In this document: positions 10,066 to 21,452 of the stretch, piece after piece
Layout: each line of letters starts with the position of its first letter
How positions within the stretch are numbered: the stretch's first letter is position 1
Assembly (NCBI GenBank): GCA_004380135.1
Contig: QXCR01000155.1
Span: 1 to 64,000 of the forward strand
Reading direction: 5' to 3'
Source of the DNA: Stemphylium vesicarium
Taxonomy: Eukaryota > Ascomycota > Dothideomycetes > Pleosporales > Pleosporaceae
Length of the DNA: 64,000 nt
Program-made: the position numbers and the translations under genes
The notes under the pieces: model-generated
What the model was told of the DNA's origin: nothing
Databases searched by the model: none
What the model saw: only the letters and a program-made list of their open reading frames with translations

Positions 10066-11554
10066 CTATGCGCGAGACATGTTCTCACCCTCCTCAGCCT
10101 TCTGGAGGCCGTACTTCTTCAAGCTGCAATACTGTCAGTAATGAAATGACACACGATTACGCGTCGACTTACCGGATGCTCTGGATGGCGATGAAGCCAG
10201 TGGTGTCCATGGGGCTGAAGTTGTCCAGAGTGTCCATGGACGCCTCCTCCTCAGAGTACAGCTTCTCCGTCTGGCTCGAACGGCCAAGGACGTAAGCGTT
10301 ACCCTTATACAGCTTCATCCTGACCTCACCGTTGACCCTGCGCTGGGAGAAGACCAAGCTGTTCTCGATGAACTCACGCTCGGGCGAGAAGTACATGCCG
10401 TTGTACAGCTGGTAGCTCCAGTTGTGGCTGACGAACTGGTCGCGGAGGTTGCGAACCTGCGCGTCCATGACGAGACCCTCAAGATCGAGATGGGCAAGGC
10501 GGAGGATGGTCATGGCTGGCGAATCGTAGCAGCCGCGGGACTTGAGACCGATGAAGCGGTTCTCAACAATGTCGATACGGCCGATACCGTGGGTGAAACC
10601 GAGCTTGTTGAGCGCAGTAAAGAGCTCGACAGAGTCTGTATAGGTCTTGTCGGGTGTTGCGACCTTGACGGGGATACCCTTCTCGAAGTATACGGTAATG
10701 TCAGTGGGCTCGTTGGGAGCGTTCAGAGGGGAGTCGGTCATGGTCCACATGTCATCTGGGGGAGAGACGTCGGGGTCCTCGAGGATACCTGGGCATGTTA
10801 GTCGACGCAACTAGCATACAAGTCATGCAGCATACCAGCTTCATAGCTGCAGTGAGCCAGGTTGGCGTCCATGCTCCATGGCTTGGCCTTGGTCGAGGTG
10901 ACGGGAATGCCATGCTTCTCGGCATAGTCGAGCAGATCCTGCCTGCCCTTGAAGCGGTCGCAAAACTCGGGCAGCCTCCATGGCGCAATAACCTTGATGG
11001 TGGGCTGGAGTGTGTAAAAGGCAAGCTCGAAGCGGACCTGGTCGTTGCCCTTTCCTGTGCAGCCGTGCGAGACGAAGCCGCAGCCTTCTTGTTGTGCGAC
11101 GCGGATCTGGGCGCGGGCGATGACTGGGCGGGCCAGCGAAGTTCCGAGCAGGTAGCGGCCCTCGTACGAGGCGTTGCACTGGACAGCGCGGAAGCAGAGC
11201 TCTTCGACGAACTCCTTTTGCAGGTCAAGGATGACCATCTTGAGCGCACCGATCTTGAGCGCCTTCTTCTCTACCTCCTCCCATGGCTCCTCCTGGCCAA
11301 CGTTGGCGAGGAAGCAGACGACCTCATAGCCCTCCTCTTGACCAGCGGATTAGCTCGAGTTATACATTCGGCTGAGGTTGTAGCATACCAATGAGCCATT
11401 TCAGGATCGTGGAGGTGTCGAGGCCGCCTAATGACTCAAGTTAGTGAAGGTTCCGGGGTAATAGGGGGTTGTATGCCGTCAATTGCGTCCGGCCGATGAA
11501 GATGGAGTGCAATGCCATACCAGAGTATGCTAGACAGACGCGTCCCTTTGACAT
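10066..11554 (-). CDS. ARG1: Argininosuccinate synthase
   Basis: ATP-dependent ligation of citrulline and aspartate to argininosuccinate, the penultimate step of arginine synthesis, in the cytosol. Five exons: 11554-11521, 11427-11389, 11336-10836, 10788-10173 and 10123-10066, giving 415 aa, close to the ~420 of yeast Arg1. The tiny exons are secure. Exon 1 encodes MSKGRVCLAYSG and exon 2 continues GLDTSTILKWLI, rebuilding the nucleotide-binding motif AYSGGLDTS. Further family blocks are FLANVGQEEPWEE, GCTGKGNDQVRFE, KPWSMDANLAHCSYEAG and a C-terminal KKYGLQKAEEGENMSRA. All introns are 47-93 bp with GT...AG ends. Two TGACTC elements lie just upstream and a TGAGTCA in intron 1, consistent with general amino-acid control. 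Confidence 0.95.
11432..11438. promoter_or_regulatory. Perfect TGACTCA (Gcn4/Cpc1-type) site in ARG1 intron 1
   Basis: The palindromic bZIP core TGACTCA lies inside the first ARG1 intron, 4 bp from its 3' splice site and ~120 bp inside the gene. It may be a downstream activator site or chance. Confidence 0.35.
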
Positions 11555-11590
11555 TTTTACTGATATTGGGAGAATTCAAGTGTGATGGAA

Positions 11591-11625
11591 GAGTCAATGG
11601 CAGCGTCTGGAGAAGTGCGGAGTCA
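11591..11625 (-). promoter_or_regulatory. Two TGACTC sites upstream of ARG1
   Basis: GAGTCA on the plus strand (TGACTC on the coding strand) occurs at 11591-11596 and 11620-11625, 37 and 66 bp before the ARG1 ATG. TGACTC is the core bound by Gcn4/CpcA-family bZIP activators of amino-acid biosynthesis genes. The pairing beside a classical target gene supports function; binding is inferred. Confidence 0.55.
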
Positions 11626-11754
11626 TTGCTATCTTATCGGGCACAAAAAAGTTCGGTGCTCACCACCCCTGCGGGCCGATCATCGGTACACTTGGCTAGC
11701 TCTGCCATAGGTGGACACGCGATACGCGCCGAGTGACTACCCCACATCAGAATA

Positions 11755-11789
11755 CACTTTGAAGTAGTATTTGAATCGTATTCAAAGTG
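11755..11789. repeat. Nested inverted repeat upstream of ARG1
   Basis: CACTTTGAA (11755-11763) pairs with TTCAAAGTG (11781-11789). Inside it TTTGAAT/ATTCAAA (11770-11776 and 11780-11786) forms a second, overlapping palindrome. It lies ~200 bp upstream of ARG1 and could be an operator-like site or a hairpin; no known consensus is assigned. Confidence 0.4.
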
Positions 11790-11905
11790 GTATATAATGT
11801 GTCAACCAGAGATACTTGTCTCAACGCCGTGCATGCAATGCTTACTTCAGAATCCGAAAGCGTCGCGAACCAAGTATGAACATAAAATGAAGAATGACTT
11901 AACCG

Positions 11906-14900
11906 CTAAAATGCGCCGCCGGCGACCCTTTCCCGCTCATAAAAGACAATGTATGCCTTCTCGTTCTGCAATCGACTGTTCGGTGGGAGGTTGCCTGGGT
12001 CGAAATCTTGAATCTTGTCATCGTTGAAAGACCGCCAGCATCCTCGCGACTTGTCTTTAACGAACGCAATGTAATGACCACTGCCAAGAGTAGCGCCAAT
12101 ATGCCAGATGACCGCATATGCATTATACACATACGGCCCGTTCATCGTTGGGTCGGATTTCACTCCTGCCAGCTGTGCGGGGCCATCCCTCGCTTTCTCC
12201 GACACAAACCGCTCTTGCTCCGGTGTCATCGGTGGCTCGACAAAAGGGCCCATATCCAGCCTTTGTAGCGGGAAGTGGACGGGCGTCCTGACCTTGCGTG
12301 CGCTTTCGGTGCGGGAGGCGCTGAATCGCTTGAAATGAATAACAAGTGTGTCGGGCGCTCTGGTAATCGTAATTTTCTTTACTGCCTCGCGATCCTTCTT
12401 GCACCGCGGGCAACGCCATAGCTCATCCCCTGCTAGACGTTCAGGCGCGCAATACGACTCCAAGCATTGGCGGAGGTCGCATTGCCCTTCGCGAGGTATC
12501 TCCACGCTGATACTCCAAAAGGCCTCATACGTTGTGCTGGTGACACCACATGCTTGACATGTGAGCTGTGAAGCGTGCTGTCCAGCAAACAGACCGCCGA
12601 TGACGGACATGTCACGATGCTGGTATCGCCCCCATTCAATCATAGCTGAATACTGTCGCGGAAATCTTTCTCTCGTCAGTTCCTCTTGGTCGGAAAGCGG
12701 CTTGAGCGGCGGCTTGTTCCATGTGAGGTTCAAGTCTTCGTGCATGTAATCCAGAACAAACTCAAGAAACTCTTTGGCGTCTTGCTGCTCGTCGATGCCC
12801 CACTGCGAGTTAAAATGACCGCATATCCGCTGTTAAGAGTTAGCTGATTCAGACGAGTCTACCATTGCGAAACTTACTCTAAAGGTGCTAGGGCGCACAG
12901 ACGAGACATCGCCTTTGTACAAGTTTGAGAGCAAGGTTGCATACGCTTCTGGTAAAATACCTTTGGTGCCTTTCCAGTTGTCACGTTGCAGGTCACGCTG
13001 ATACCGCCCAGTGAGGAACAAGTCTGAGAGCAGCAAATGCCCACTTAAACACTGCACCACCGAGTTCATGTAGCATGTGACTCCGAAGTTGAGCAGTCCG
13101 GTTCGGTGCAACCTCAGATTACTAAACTGAGGTTGCGAGTTGTAGACGTTGCGGTTCTGTTGCGCGTCTTGACGCTCGTGAACGCCGCTGTAGCTGACTC
13201 GTGGCACCGACGGTGGCGGTCGTGACGGCGCGACGGGTATGGCAGGTGGGACGTATTGGTTAGTGGACTGGAACTTGGACGGGTACATCATCGACTGTTC
13301 AGCCTCAACATCAGGATATCGGCGCAGGAACTCTTCGGTGGAACGATAGAATGGCGAAGTTGGCTCTTCTTCTTCCTCGCCCTCGGCTGGGGGCACTTGG
13401 ACAGCAGCACGTCCTTTTCGAGCTTCCTCCAACCATTTTTGCTGTTCTTCACGATCCATTGGAACGTACTCACGCCTCGACCTTCTTTGCCAGCTATTTC
13501 TCGCAAGGTTACTAGCAGCCGGCGACCGCCGAACCGCCCGAGCCCTGGTAGGGCCAGCAGCCACCAGAGCAGCGGTAGTCGACATCTTCAAGGCTTGTGG
13601 ACCCACTAGATCAACCCAAGCATCGAGCCCACCTTTGAGAAGAACTGGGGGCCGTCTCAAAGGTTTGTCCGCGTTGAACTCATGTAACGTGTCGAATAGC
13701 CGCTTCAGCGCAATTTCACTCTCTGACCGATTTGGCTTGTGCATGAAATCTATGTTCTTTGTGGATTCGTCGTAGTACACCACGACATCAAAGTCATTCC
13801 GTCTGTCAAACATGGCCTGCTCGTCGTCAGGTGAGATGACCAAGCGATCTAGCAGCTGCTCTGCGGAGTCGCCATCGCGCAATGACAGTGGCTCTATACA
13901 CATGATACTGCGTACGTACACGTGCCCTGCGTCAAAGTCGGCCCTATCTCGCACGTCTATAGTGAGCACATTGTACATGCGGTAATAGTCGTAAAGCATG
14001 CTGGCATCAATTTCCAACTCGATTGATTTGCTGACAGATCGCATCCTTCCATTGGCGTCGCGCAGATTCTGCTGGGCGGGAAAATATGAGTCGGGCACAC
14101 CATTCGCGTTGGGCGCATGACTCGAGGCGCTCGATGCAGCCAGCGAGTTGGTACGCCCTCCAGTGCCATTCATACTCCTGGGGGTACTTCGAGGGGGGTT
14201 GATGCTTGAAGGGCCTGAGATGTTGCGGGCGGGGCTGTACGTGGGGCTGGGTTCCTTGGGCAGGGATGCGGCAAACTGCGTGTCTAGTGGTAGTTTGGGA
14301 GGCGGTGGGGGCATATATGATGGTTGGGCGGGCATAGCCCTTGGTCCAACCAGTCGATTGGTGGGGTTGTAGTCTGCGGGAGAAGGCATTTTGACTGACA
14401 GGTCCTGGCTAGAGCGGGCGGACGAGGTATCGAGGGGCGGACCAGCCGTGCGCAAGTTCGCAAAGCGCTGAGCAAGATCACTGACACCATTCGCAGACGT
14501 AGCACTTTGGTAGACAGCGCGACCGTGCAGCGATTGCGGCTTTGGTTGCACTGCGGGTTTCCTTCGCGTGGAATCCGGGAAGGTGGCAATTGAAGCACGG
14601 CTGTTTGGTAGCGTGGTGGGGACCTCGGGCAGCATCAACTCGTCGTCTCTTCGTGAAGCGTTGGAGCCATTTCGGGAGTGCGATGTTGCCGAGGGCGGTA
14701 GGGAAGCAGTCCTGTGATGGGCGCCATTCCTCAGATTGTCGTTCTTGATAATATCTTTGATGCGCAAGAATCTTTCCTCATTCGATTTGATGTCTTTCAT
14801 GAGCTCGTTGAAGTCCCGATGTGCCTGACTCCGGCTGCCGTTGATCTTGTCGTAGTAGTCTCGGTGGGCTGGTATCAGGTCGACGATGATTTGGTAGGCA

Positions 14901-15189
14901 ACCATGTATTCCCAATATGCGCCAGCGGGTATGCGGCTGTTCAGCATCGTCTTGGCCTTGGTGAAGTGCCCTCTGGCTTGCTCGAGCAGATGGCGAATCT
15001 AGACATGGTCAGCGACTACCGCATCCAGAGAGAGCCTTGCCCAAGTACCGAATGGTGTCTCAGCGACTCTGCTGTTTCCGTCGCAGAGGCGATAATCTCC
15101 GAAATGGGCGGATATGGAGCGCCTGGCCCGTCGCCGTCCCTCCAGCCATCTGCGCCGACGCCGTGGGCGCCATTGGTGTAGCCGTTCAT
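11906..15189 (-). CDS. DOA4: Doa4/Ubp5/USP8-like ubiquitin C-terminal hydrolase, 1061 aa
   Basis: Thiol protease that removes ubiquitin, in this subfamily from endosomal cargo. Exons 15189-15049, 14998-12878 and 12829-11906; introns are 50 and 48 bp, both phase 0. Order of parts: N-terminal helical USP8-type dimerisation region (residues ~30-140, with YWEYMVAYQIIVDLIPAHRDYY); a long Pro/Ser linker; a rhodanese-like domain (~376-512); then the peptidase domain from ~679. The Cys box is GLLNFGVTCYMN with Cys at ~689. The zinc-ribbon pairs CQAC and CPRC follow, and the His box GSGHYIAFVKD has His at ~1006. The usual Asn two places before the Cys (GNTC) is Val here (GVTC). The rhodanese loop (VVYYDESTKN) has no Cys, so that domain is non-catalytic, as in yeast Doa4. 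Divergent from VPS27. Confidence 0.9.
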
Positions 15190-15745
15190 GGTGTTGGTGG
15201 GCGAGTATGGTGAGGGCGGCCGAGGAGCAGCCGCACTCTTGGTAGCACTTTAGACGTTGGGCACTCGCATGTTCATGAGGTCCCAAGTAAGGCGAGACTT
15301 GGGTATCCGTGGCCGCAATCGAATACGTATGCGCCGAGAGGGTGCGATGATGCTGGATGCGGGGCTGAGTCGGGGTAGTGCGTGGGTTCGTAGAGGCCGA
15401 GATGGATGCGACACGTCTTGCAGATGCGACGGCGAGTTTGCAGGCGAGGGTGAGTATGCTACCGTTCAAAGGTGTGGGCGAAGGCGATGTACAGTCGGTT
15501 TGGTGTTGGCAGGGTACAGGCATAGTAAAGTGCATGCGGCTCATGCCCGAGCCTCCGCCACAGGGCGTCATCAGCCAAGACCACACCTCGGACTCCAGCT
15601 TGCTACCTAACCAACACCACGCCAACCTCGCGCCGTTTCTTATACAGGATCAGTTTGTCAGCAACAAGGGCGAACACTTTTAAGATTCGAATATCGTCGC
15701 CGAATTGAAATCAACAAAACACCAGCTAGGAGCAGGTCCATCATC
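15190..15745. promoter_or_regulatory. Shared divergent promoter of the Doa4-like gene and VPS27
   Basis: The 556 bp between the two start codons holds no convincing gene and must contain both promoters and 5' UTRs. No TATA box or known element was firmly identified. Confidence 0.5.
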
Positions 15746-18097
15746 ATGGCGGGCTGGTTCGGGTCGTCGACCAACAGCGCGCTCGACGAGCAGATCGAGC
15801 GCGCAACGTCTTCGAGCTTGTATGCGATAGTTCCGAGCTGCCAATAGCTTCATTTCTCATGCTGATACCCTGCAGAGAGGACATGCCCCTCAACCTCGAG
15901 ATATCCGACGTGATTCGATCCAAGACGGTGCAGCCTAAAGACGCCATGCGCGCATTGAAGAAGAGGATAGGCCACAAGAACCCCAACGTCCAGCTTGCCA
16001 CCTTGAATGTGCGTTTCCAGTCCTCCAAAAAGCTAGAGGCGTTTACTGACTATTTCATAGCTCACCGATACCTGTGTTAAGAACGGCGGCGCACACTTCA
16101 TTCAAGAGATAGCTTCACGGGAGTTCCTCGACAACATGACGTCTCTATTGAAAGCACCCTCGACCATCGCCCCCAACAACGACGTGAAGAACAAGATGCT
16201 GGAACTGATACAGTCATGGGCCACGGCTGCAGAAGGCCGCTATAACCTGAGCTACATCAACGAAGTCTACCACAGCCTGCAGCGAGAAGGCTACCGCTTC
16301 CCTCCAAAGGAGAACATCTCTAGCAGCATGCTTGACAGCAGTGCGGTAGGTTTTCCGCCAATACCTCCTTCTGTCCTGTGAAACTGACAAGCCTCTTTGC
16401 AGCCTCCGGAATGGACAGACTCGGATGTCTGCATGCGATGCCGCACTCCGTTTACCTTTACCAACCGAAAGCACCATTGTCGCAACTGCGGAAACGTTTT
16501 CTGCGGCGCTTGCTCGAGCAAGAGCATTCCGCTGCCACATCTGGGCATAATGGATCCTGTGCGCGTCGACGACGGGTGCCACGCCAAACTCACCGATCGG
16601 GCACGGGGAACGCCCCTACCGAGGACCTTCGATACACCCAAGCCACAAAGGACATTATACCAGGGTTCGATGGAGCCGCGTAGTGCGCGTGTAGAAGATA
16701 GTTTCGATGCCGATCTAAAGCGTGCGCTCGAGATGAGCTTAGACGAAGCCAAGGGGAACAGCTCGTCTGGCTTTGTGCCTCAATCGCAACTTCAATCGCA
16801 ATCCAAGCCTACCAATGGAGCTATTAAAAAGCAGCCCGAAGAGGAGGAAGATGCTGACCTCGCTGCCGCTATCGCTGCCTCGTTAGCTGACATGGAGGAA
16901 CAGAAGAAGAAGTATGCTACTACCTTCCGGGAGCAGGCCTCGAGTGCTTCTGCATCAGCGCCGTTTGTAGCACCAAAGAACGACTACGAATTGACGCCCG
17001 TCGAAGCCGAAAACATCAACTTGTTTTCTACGCTTGTGGATCGGTTACAGCATCAAGCTCCTGGTACTATTCTCCGTGAGCCGCAGATACAGGAGCTTTA
17101 CGAGAGCATTGGAAAATTAAGACCGAAGCTTGCGCGCACGTATGGAGAGACCATGAGCAAGCATGATACACTTCTCGATCTGCATGCCAAGCTATCCACT
17201 GTTGTTCGGTACTATGATCGAATGCTCGAAGAGAGACTCTCGAGCACATACAATCAAGCCAATGCCATGTATGGCATGCCTTCTGCGCAACGACCGGCGT
17301 CAAACCTCTACCCCAGTATACAATCAGGTGCACCAGATGGTGCTGGAGAGAATTACTACACTGGAAATGCCTCATCAAGCGCTTATGGACAGCCACAACA
17401 GCAGTACGGCGGCGGCTACCAATCTCAGCAGCAACAACCCTATCCCCAATTCGATAAGCGACCCCAGTCTTACGCCCCTCCCCAAGAGCAATACCAGCAG
17501 CCATCACAACCGTATCCTAATCTTGCCCAACCACCTCCGAATAATTCCCACCAGCAACCCGCGTCGCCACAACTACAGCGCCAGGTATCAAATCAACAAT
17601 ATCCCTTACAACCTCCTTCTACCTACCCATCACAAGCACCGCCATCGACAGTATCAGATGCGGAAAGCGCAAGCTACTATTATGGCGACAACAGTGCTGC
17701 ACAGCCTTCGCAGCCACCACAACAACAGCCTCCCTCACCACAAGCATATACCCGGGCGCCCCCACAACAGACGCCCATCTCACCGCCTTCACAGCCTGCT
17801 ACCGCTTGGCAAAACCCGCCCTACCCTCGGCAAGACCAGCCTCCCAACTGGCAGCAAGATCAGAACCAGGCGCCGCCGCAGCAAGCTCCTCCACAACAGC
17901 AACAGCCGCCTCAACAACCTCCACCGCAGCAGCTCTGGCAACAGCAACAGCAAGCGCCTCAGCAGCAGCCTACCTCTACTTGGCAGCCGGCGCCATATGC
18001 CTCAGGCGGCTACGGTCCAGAGAGCTTCCCATCTGCACCTCAGAACCAGCTTCCCGCCCAGCAAAAGGTTGCAGACGAGCCGCTGATTGATTTGTAG
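15746..18097 (+). CDS. VPS27: Vps27, ESCRT-0 ubiquitin-cargo receptor, 728 aa
   Basis: Binds ubiquitinated cargo and PI3P on endosomes and starts multivesicular-body sorting. Exons 15746-15819, 15876-16008, 16061-16345 and 16403-18097; introns are 52-57 bp. Domains: VHS (~10-150); FYVE (~168-227: WTDSDVCMRC, RKHHCRNCG, VRVDDGCHAKL); two UIMs (~266-279 DADLKRALEMSLDE and ~314-329 DADLAAAIAASLAD); a helical GAT/coiled-coil region (~365-447); then a long Pro/Gln-rich tail ending DEPLIDL, a C-terminal clathrin box. The seventh FYVE zinc ligand, normally Cys in RVCxxC, is Asp at ~220 (GAC, 16568-16570), which needs two base changes and so is not a simple sequencing error. The start ATG follows the context TCATC and gives a complete VHS. 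Confidence 0.93.
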
Positions 18098-18555
18098 ATG
18101 GGCACCGAAGTATTAGACCAATCTGCTTGGCCTTGGTACTCAATGTCATTATCAGAATGGATAAACAATGATACGTAATGGTTTCGTCTGTCATCTTGCG
18201 CTTCGGCGATGTAAGGCGCATGCGAAGTCATGACGGGGTTTGGAACGACATGCATCTGCCAAGTTTTCGAGACTTGACCCTGTAACAATACACTTTCACT
18301 CTCGTTTGCCAAAGGTGTGATCGGCGCTGTTTTTGAATCGCCTAGCAATCATCATTATTCTGATATGTGATACCAACTAATAAAAAGCATGATTGCCCCT
18401 CTTATTCCTTTGCTCCTCTGATGCAACCGATTTGGACATATGACTCGGCATCGCATCTTTCTTATTTTTCTCTCCTCATGTGATCATGATTCAAACGCAT
18501 ACAAAAAAGAACAAGATGAAGGTGATTTTCAGTCAGGTTTTGCATCTATTTTTTC
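18098..18555. other. Convergent 3' spacer
   Basis: Between the 3' ends of VPS27 and the nuclease-fold gene; AT-richer than its surroundings, presumably two 3' UTRs. No other feature seen. Confidence 0.5.
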
Positions 18556-19797
18556 TCATTTTCCTGTTTTCTGGACCGCGATAGTACCCCAGGGACACTC
18601 CTCGCTCAAATGCCCATACGCAACACTACCCCCAAACCGCCTGTGATCGCTACTCTCGATGCAATTCTGACACGGACAGGCGTGGCCCGTATTCCTTCCA
18701 CCACCCATACCCTTTCCACCCCCATTCTCACTCCCACTCCCAACGCTACCCTTACCCATCCACCCATTTCTAATCTCCCCCCTCACCTTCCCCAGCGCCG
18801 CCGCCTTAACAAGCTCCCTACACCTCTCCCCTGTATGCCGATGCATCTCCGCACTCTCACCTTCCAACGCACAAAACTCACAAAACACAGCGACTTTACA
18901 ATACTTCTCCATATGCTGCCCCGACCCAGACCTCACACAAAACCTCGACTGTCCGTAGTGCGTGCGATGGTGCAGTGTAGCCGCGTTCGTGGCGGTGAGT
19001 TGGGATTTGAGATCCGCATACGCGAGCTGAGGCGCTACTTCAGATGGGGTGCAGACCATAAGCAACGCCGCAACAAGCGTAGCCACGATGTCGTTTCCTG
19101 CATTATATAGAGAGGGCTCAGAGATGTTGAACTGTCCGAGGAGGTGTGCAAGACGGATTTTGCGTCCTGACGTCGTCAGATTGTGTTCGACAGCTAGCAT
19201 CTGCGTGTCTAGCGTTGTGACGACGGAACCTAGGGCTTCTATATCAATCCCAAAGCGGTCTTTGATAATCTGACTATCATTCTCCACGGCATAACCTAGG
19301 AACATAACAGGTCTCAAACCACCGTCGCTATCACGCCTGGTGAATACTTCTTGCAGCATATCTCTAGCTTCGGCGATGCCGGCGAAAGTTGTACTGCCAA
19401 ATTGAAATGAATCTGGGTGGTTTTCACACAAATCTCTATTGATGAGGTGTGCGTTCTCGTTGATCCTAATGTGGTGGTTTTCTAGCGTTGCGAGGATGTC
19501 CCATGCCGTTGATGAGGAAGCGGACGTGGATGTAGGGACGCAATCAGGGTCCAAGATAGACACCCCGAGTTCGGTTATATAACTCGCGTCGTGCTCGTAC
19601 CATTCTGCATCCAGACCTATGATGATAGCGGACCGGAGAAGGTCGCTTGCTTCTTCACTTTCAAAGGCGATTTCTCCGCCTGGGATGTTGAGCCAGTGTT
19701 GCAGGAGCGCGGTTTGCGTGAGGGTGTTGTGGATGAATTCAGTTTCTATGATCCCTTTTAGGTCTGAGGATGTCATGGTTACGGGTTCGGTGTACAT
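18556..19797 (-). CDS. Gfd2/YDR514C-type exonuclease-fold protein, 413 aa
   Basis: Start chosen at ATG 19797 (MYTEPVTMTSSDLKG). The frame stays open to 20217, but that extension reads as random Ser/His/Thr-rich sequence. The core begins IIIGLDAEWYEHDASYITELGVSILDP, the first acidic motif of the RNase H-like fold found in yeast Gfd2/YDR514C and relatives. It continues through INRDLCENHPDSFQFG, FLGYAVENDSQIIKDRFGID and LDTQMLAVEH, and ends the fold at LYNAGNDIVATL. Acidic residues occur at places expected for a DEDD-like site, so nuclease activity is plausible but unproven. The tail is Gly-rich with a few Cys/His (CPCQNCIESSDH, CPWG). Gfd2 relates to mRNA export in yeast; the role here is inferred only from family. 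Confidence 0.7.
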   Translation of the reverse strand: MYTEPVTMTSSDLKGIIETEFIHNTLTQTALLQHWLNIPGGEIAFESEEASDLLRSAIIIGLDAEWYEHDASYITELGVSILDPDCVPTSTSASSSTAWDILATLENHHIRINENAHLINRDLCENHPDSFQFGSTTFAGIAEARDMLQEVFTRRDSDGGLRPVMFLGYAVENDSQIIKDRFGIDIEALGSVVTTLDTQMLAVEHNLTTSGRKIRLAHLLGQFNISEPSLYNAGNDIVATLVAALLMVCTPSEVAPQLAYADLKSQLTATNAATLHHRTHYGQSRFCVRSGSGQHMEKYCKVAVFCEFCALEGESAEMHRHTGERCRELVKAAALGKVRGEIRNGWMGKGSVGSGSENGGGKGMGGGRNTGHACPCQNCIESSDHRRFGGSVAYGHLSEECPWGTIAVQKTGK

Positions 19798-20430
19798 CTC
19801 GTGGTATGCGTTCAGGGGTTTTGGTAGTGAGAGTTTTTCTTTTTGGATGCTTTTGGGTATCGTATGAAGGAAGACAGTGGTGCGTAGTAACTTTGTTGCG
19901 CGGAAGAGAGGGGAGGGAATTCCAAATGGGCGGTATAACTCGTTGTGTCTGGTGACATTGTGGAGAAGGTGTTGTGTGATGGGCGTTGTGAACAGGTGTA
20001 AGACACTTCTGCTTGTTCGCGAGGCGCGTTTTGTATCGCGATGATGGACATGGTGTTGAGTTGGAAAAGTTTGAAGATCTGGGGCAGTTTGGGAGGTTTG
20101 GGGAGAATGAGAGCAAAGAAGGAAATCAGAGAGATTACATGTGTTCGCCTTCGAATCGTGGATGGGACGCATGAGCATAATTACAGCTGCCTGAGAGCGA
20201 CAGCTTACCGGAACCATGATACACGATCGCGACTATCGACCCTGTAATACGTGTCTTTACAAGGCTGCAGTTTCCAAACAACGGCTCAGCAATTGTACAA
20301 GGTGTGCTTCCAGCTCCCTTGACTTTAGTTGAAATGCAGTAGGTAGCACGATTCAGGCAGCCACGATGGGTAGTGTACTAAAACATCGTGAGCTCCTTTC
20401 CATGCCAAACAGAATGACTCAAGCATAACT

Positions 20431-21452
20431 CTAGCTGCAGGTAGGCGTCCTGATTGTTCTCACTACGTGTTGTACATCCATGTCGCGCCATAGCTCGCTG
20501 TCGGGAGAACCAGATGACAGGTCCTCGTCAATACCCAGAAGTGGAGTCCGACCGACTCCCGTAGGCTCAACGTAGACCCATGAATCTTCTCTGTTAAGCT
20601 GGATATGCTTCAGAAGATACTCGTCCGTTACTATATCATGGTGGCCCGTTTCGTACAAAAAGAAACTGGTGTCCAAGTGACCGTCCCGCAGCAAATCACA
20701 GACGTTTTTAATCGCTTGGAAGGAATATTACTCCATGTCTTCGAGATTTTCTGGTACTTCCATCGCAAGGGTTTGCAGATTGGAAAAGTTCTGGCGAATG
20801 AATCTACCGAACAAAGGCCCACGGGTGTCCGGGGTCCACCACAGTCTTTCGACAGGACTATCACACTCATCCATGAGCTCATATGCCAACACTAGCTTGC
20901 TAACGTCGCCTCTGATGTTCTTAGGAAGGTTGTTTAAAAAGTATATTGAAGTTCCAGCGCTAAGTTCGAGGACGAGCGGGCTCTGGGACAACATGGGGAA
21001 GAAGGCTTCACTTGGGGAGATGATTTGTTGGAGATATATCATCTCTCGCATGGCCTGGGCAGTCGGCAGAATTTTTTCGACTTGGGCATTGACCGCTTTC
21101 GAAACGAGATGTAGTTGTGTCGCGACCCGAATCTTGAATGTGGGTACAGCATAGAATTCTTCGGTCGTATTCGTGTCCAGGGCGAATTCGTCCTCAAGAA
21201 TCTCGCTTCTCCAATCGAGTGAAGGCTCCAGGTTAAGGGCATCACTGGCATCCTCATCCTCGTCCCCTGGGAACAACTAAATCTGCATTGTATACCCTAG
21301 TATTCTACAGTACCTTCATAATATTCAAGTCTCGGCAGACTATACGTCGCATGCCTTTCATCGAGGCGGCAGTGACGAAACGTGATTTTCGCATCTAGTG
21401 CGATTTCATAGATTAAGTTGCGCAATTCTTGTGGAAGTTTGAGAAAGGGGGC
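20431..21452 (-). pseudogene. F-box-like / LPQELRNLIYEIAL fungal gene, probably broken
   Basis: An exon at 21452-21314 begins APFLKLPQELRNLIYEIALDA, the typical opening of a large fungal F-box-like/2EXR family, and ends SLPRLEYYE. The body continues from 21276 and stays open to an in-frame TAA at 20728-20730. The same frame then continues for about 98 more sensible codons (LLRDGHLDTSFFLYETGH) to 20431. No ATG starts the second exon and the 37-bp intron before it would not keep frame, so an indel or mis-splice is likely there too. A first exon could start at ATG 21695 (MELPFAPVSRN). Two separate lesions point to a pseudogene, though an unusual intron cannot be excluded. Confidence 0.5.

Noticed and set aside
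10424..11394. Long plus-strand ORFs opposite ARG1
   Set aside because: They are antisense shadows of a highly conserved, GC3-rich gene; no motif of their own.
17163..18090. Overlapping ORFs inside VPS27
   Set aside because: Frame shadows of the CAG/CAA-rich Pro/Gln tail.
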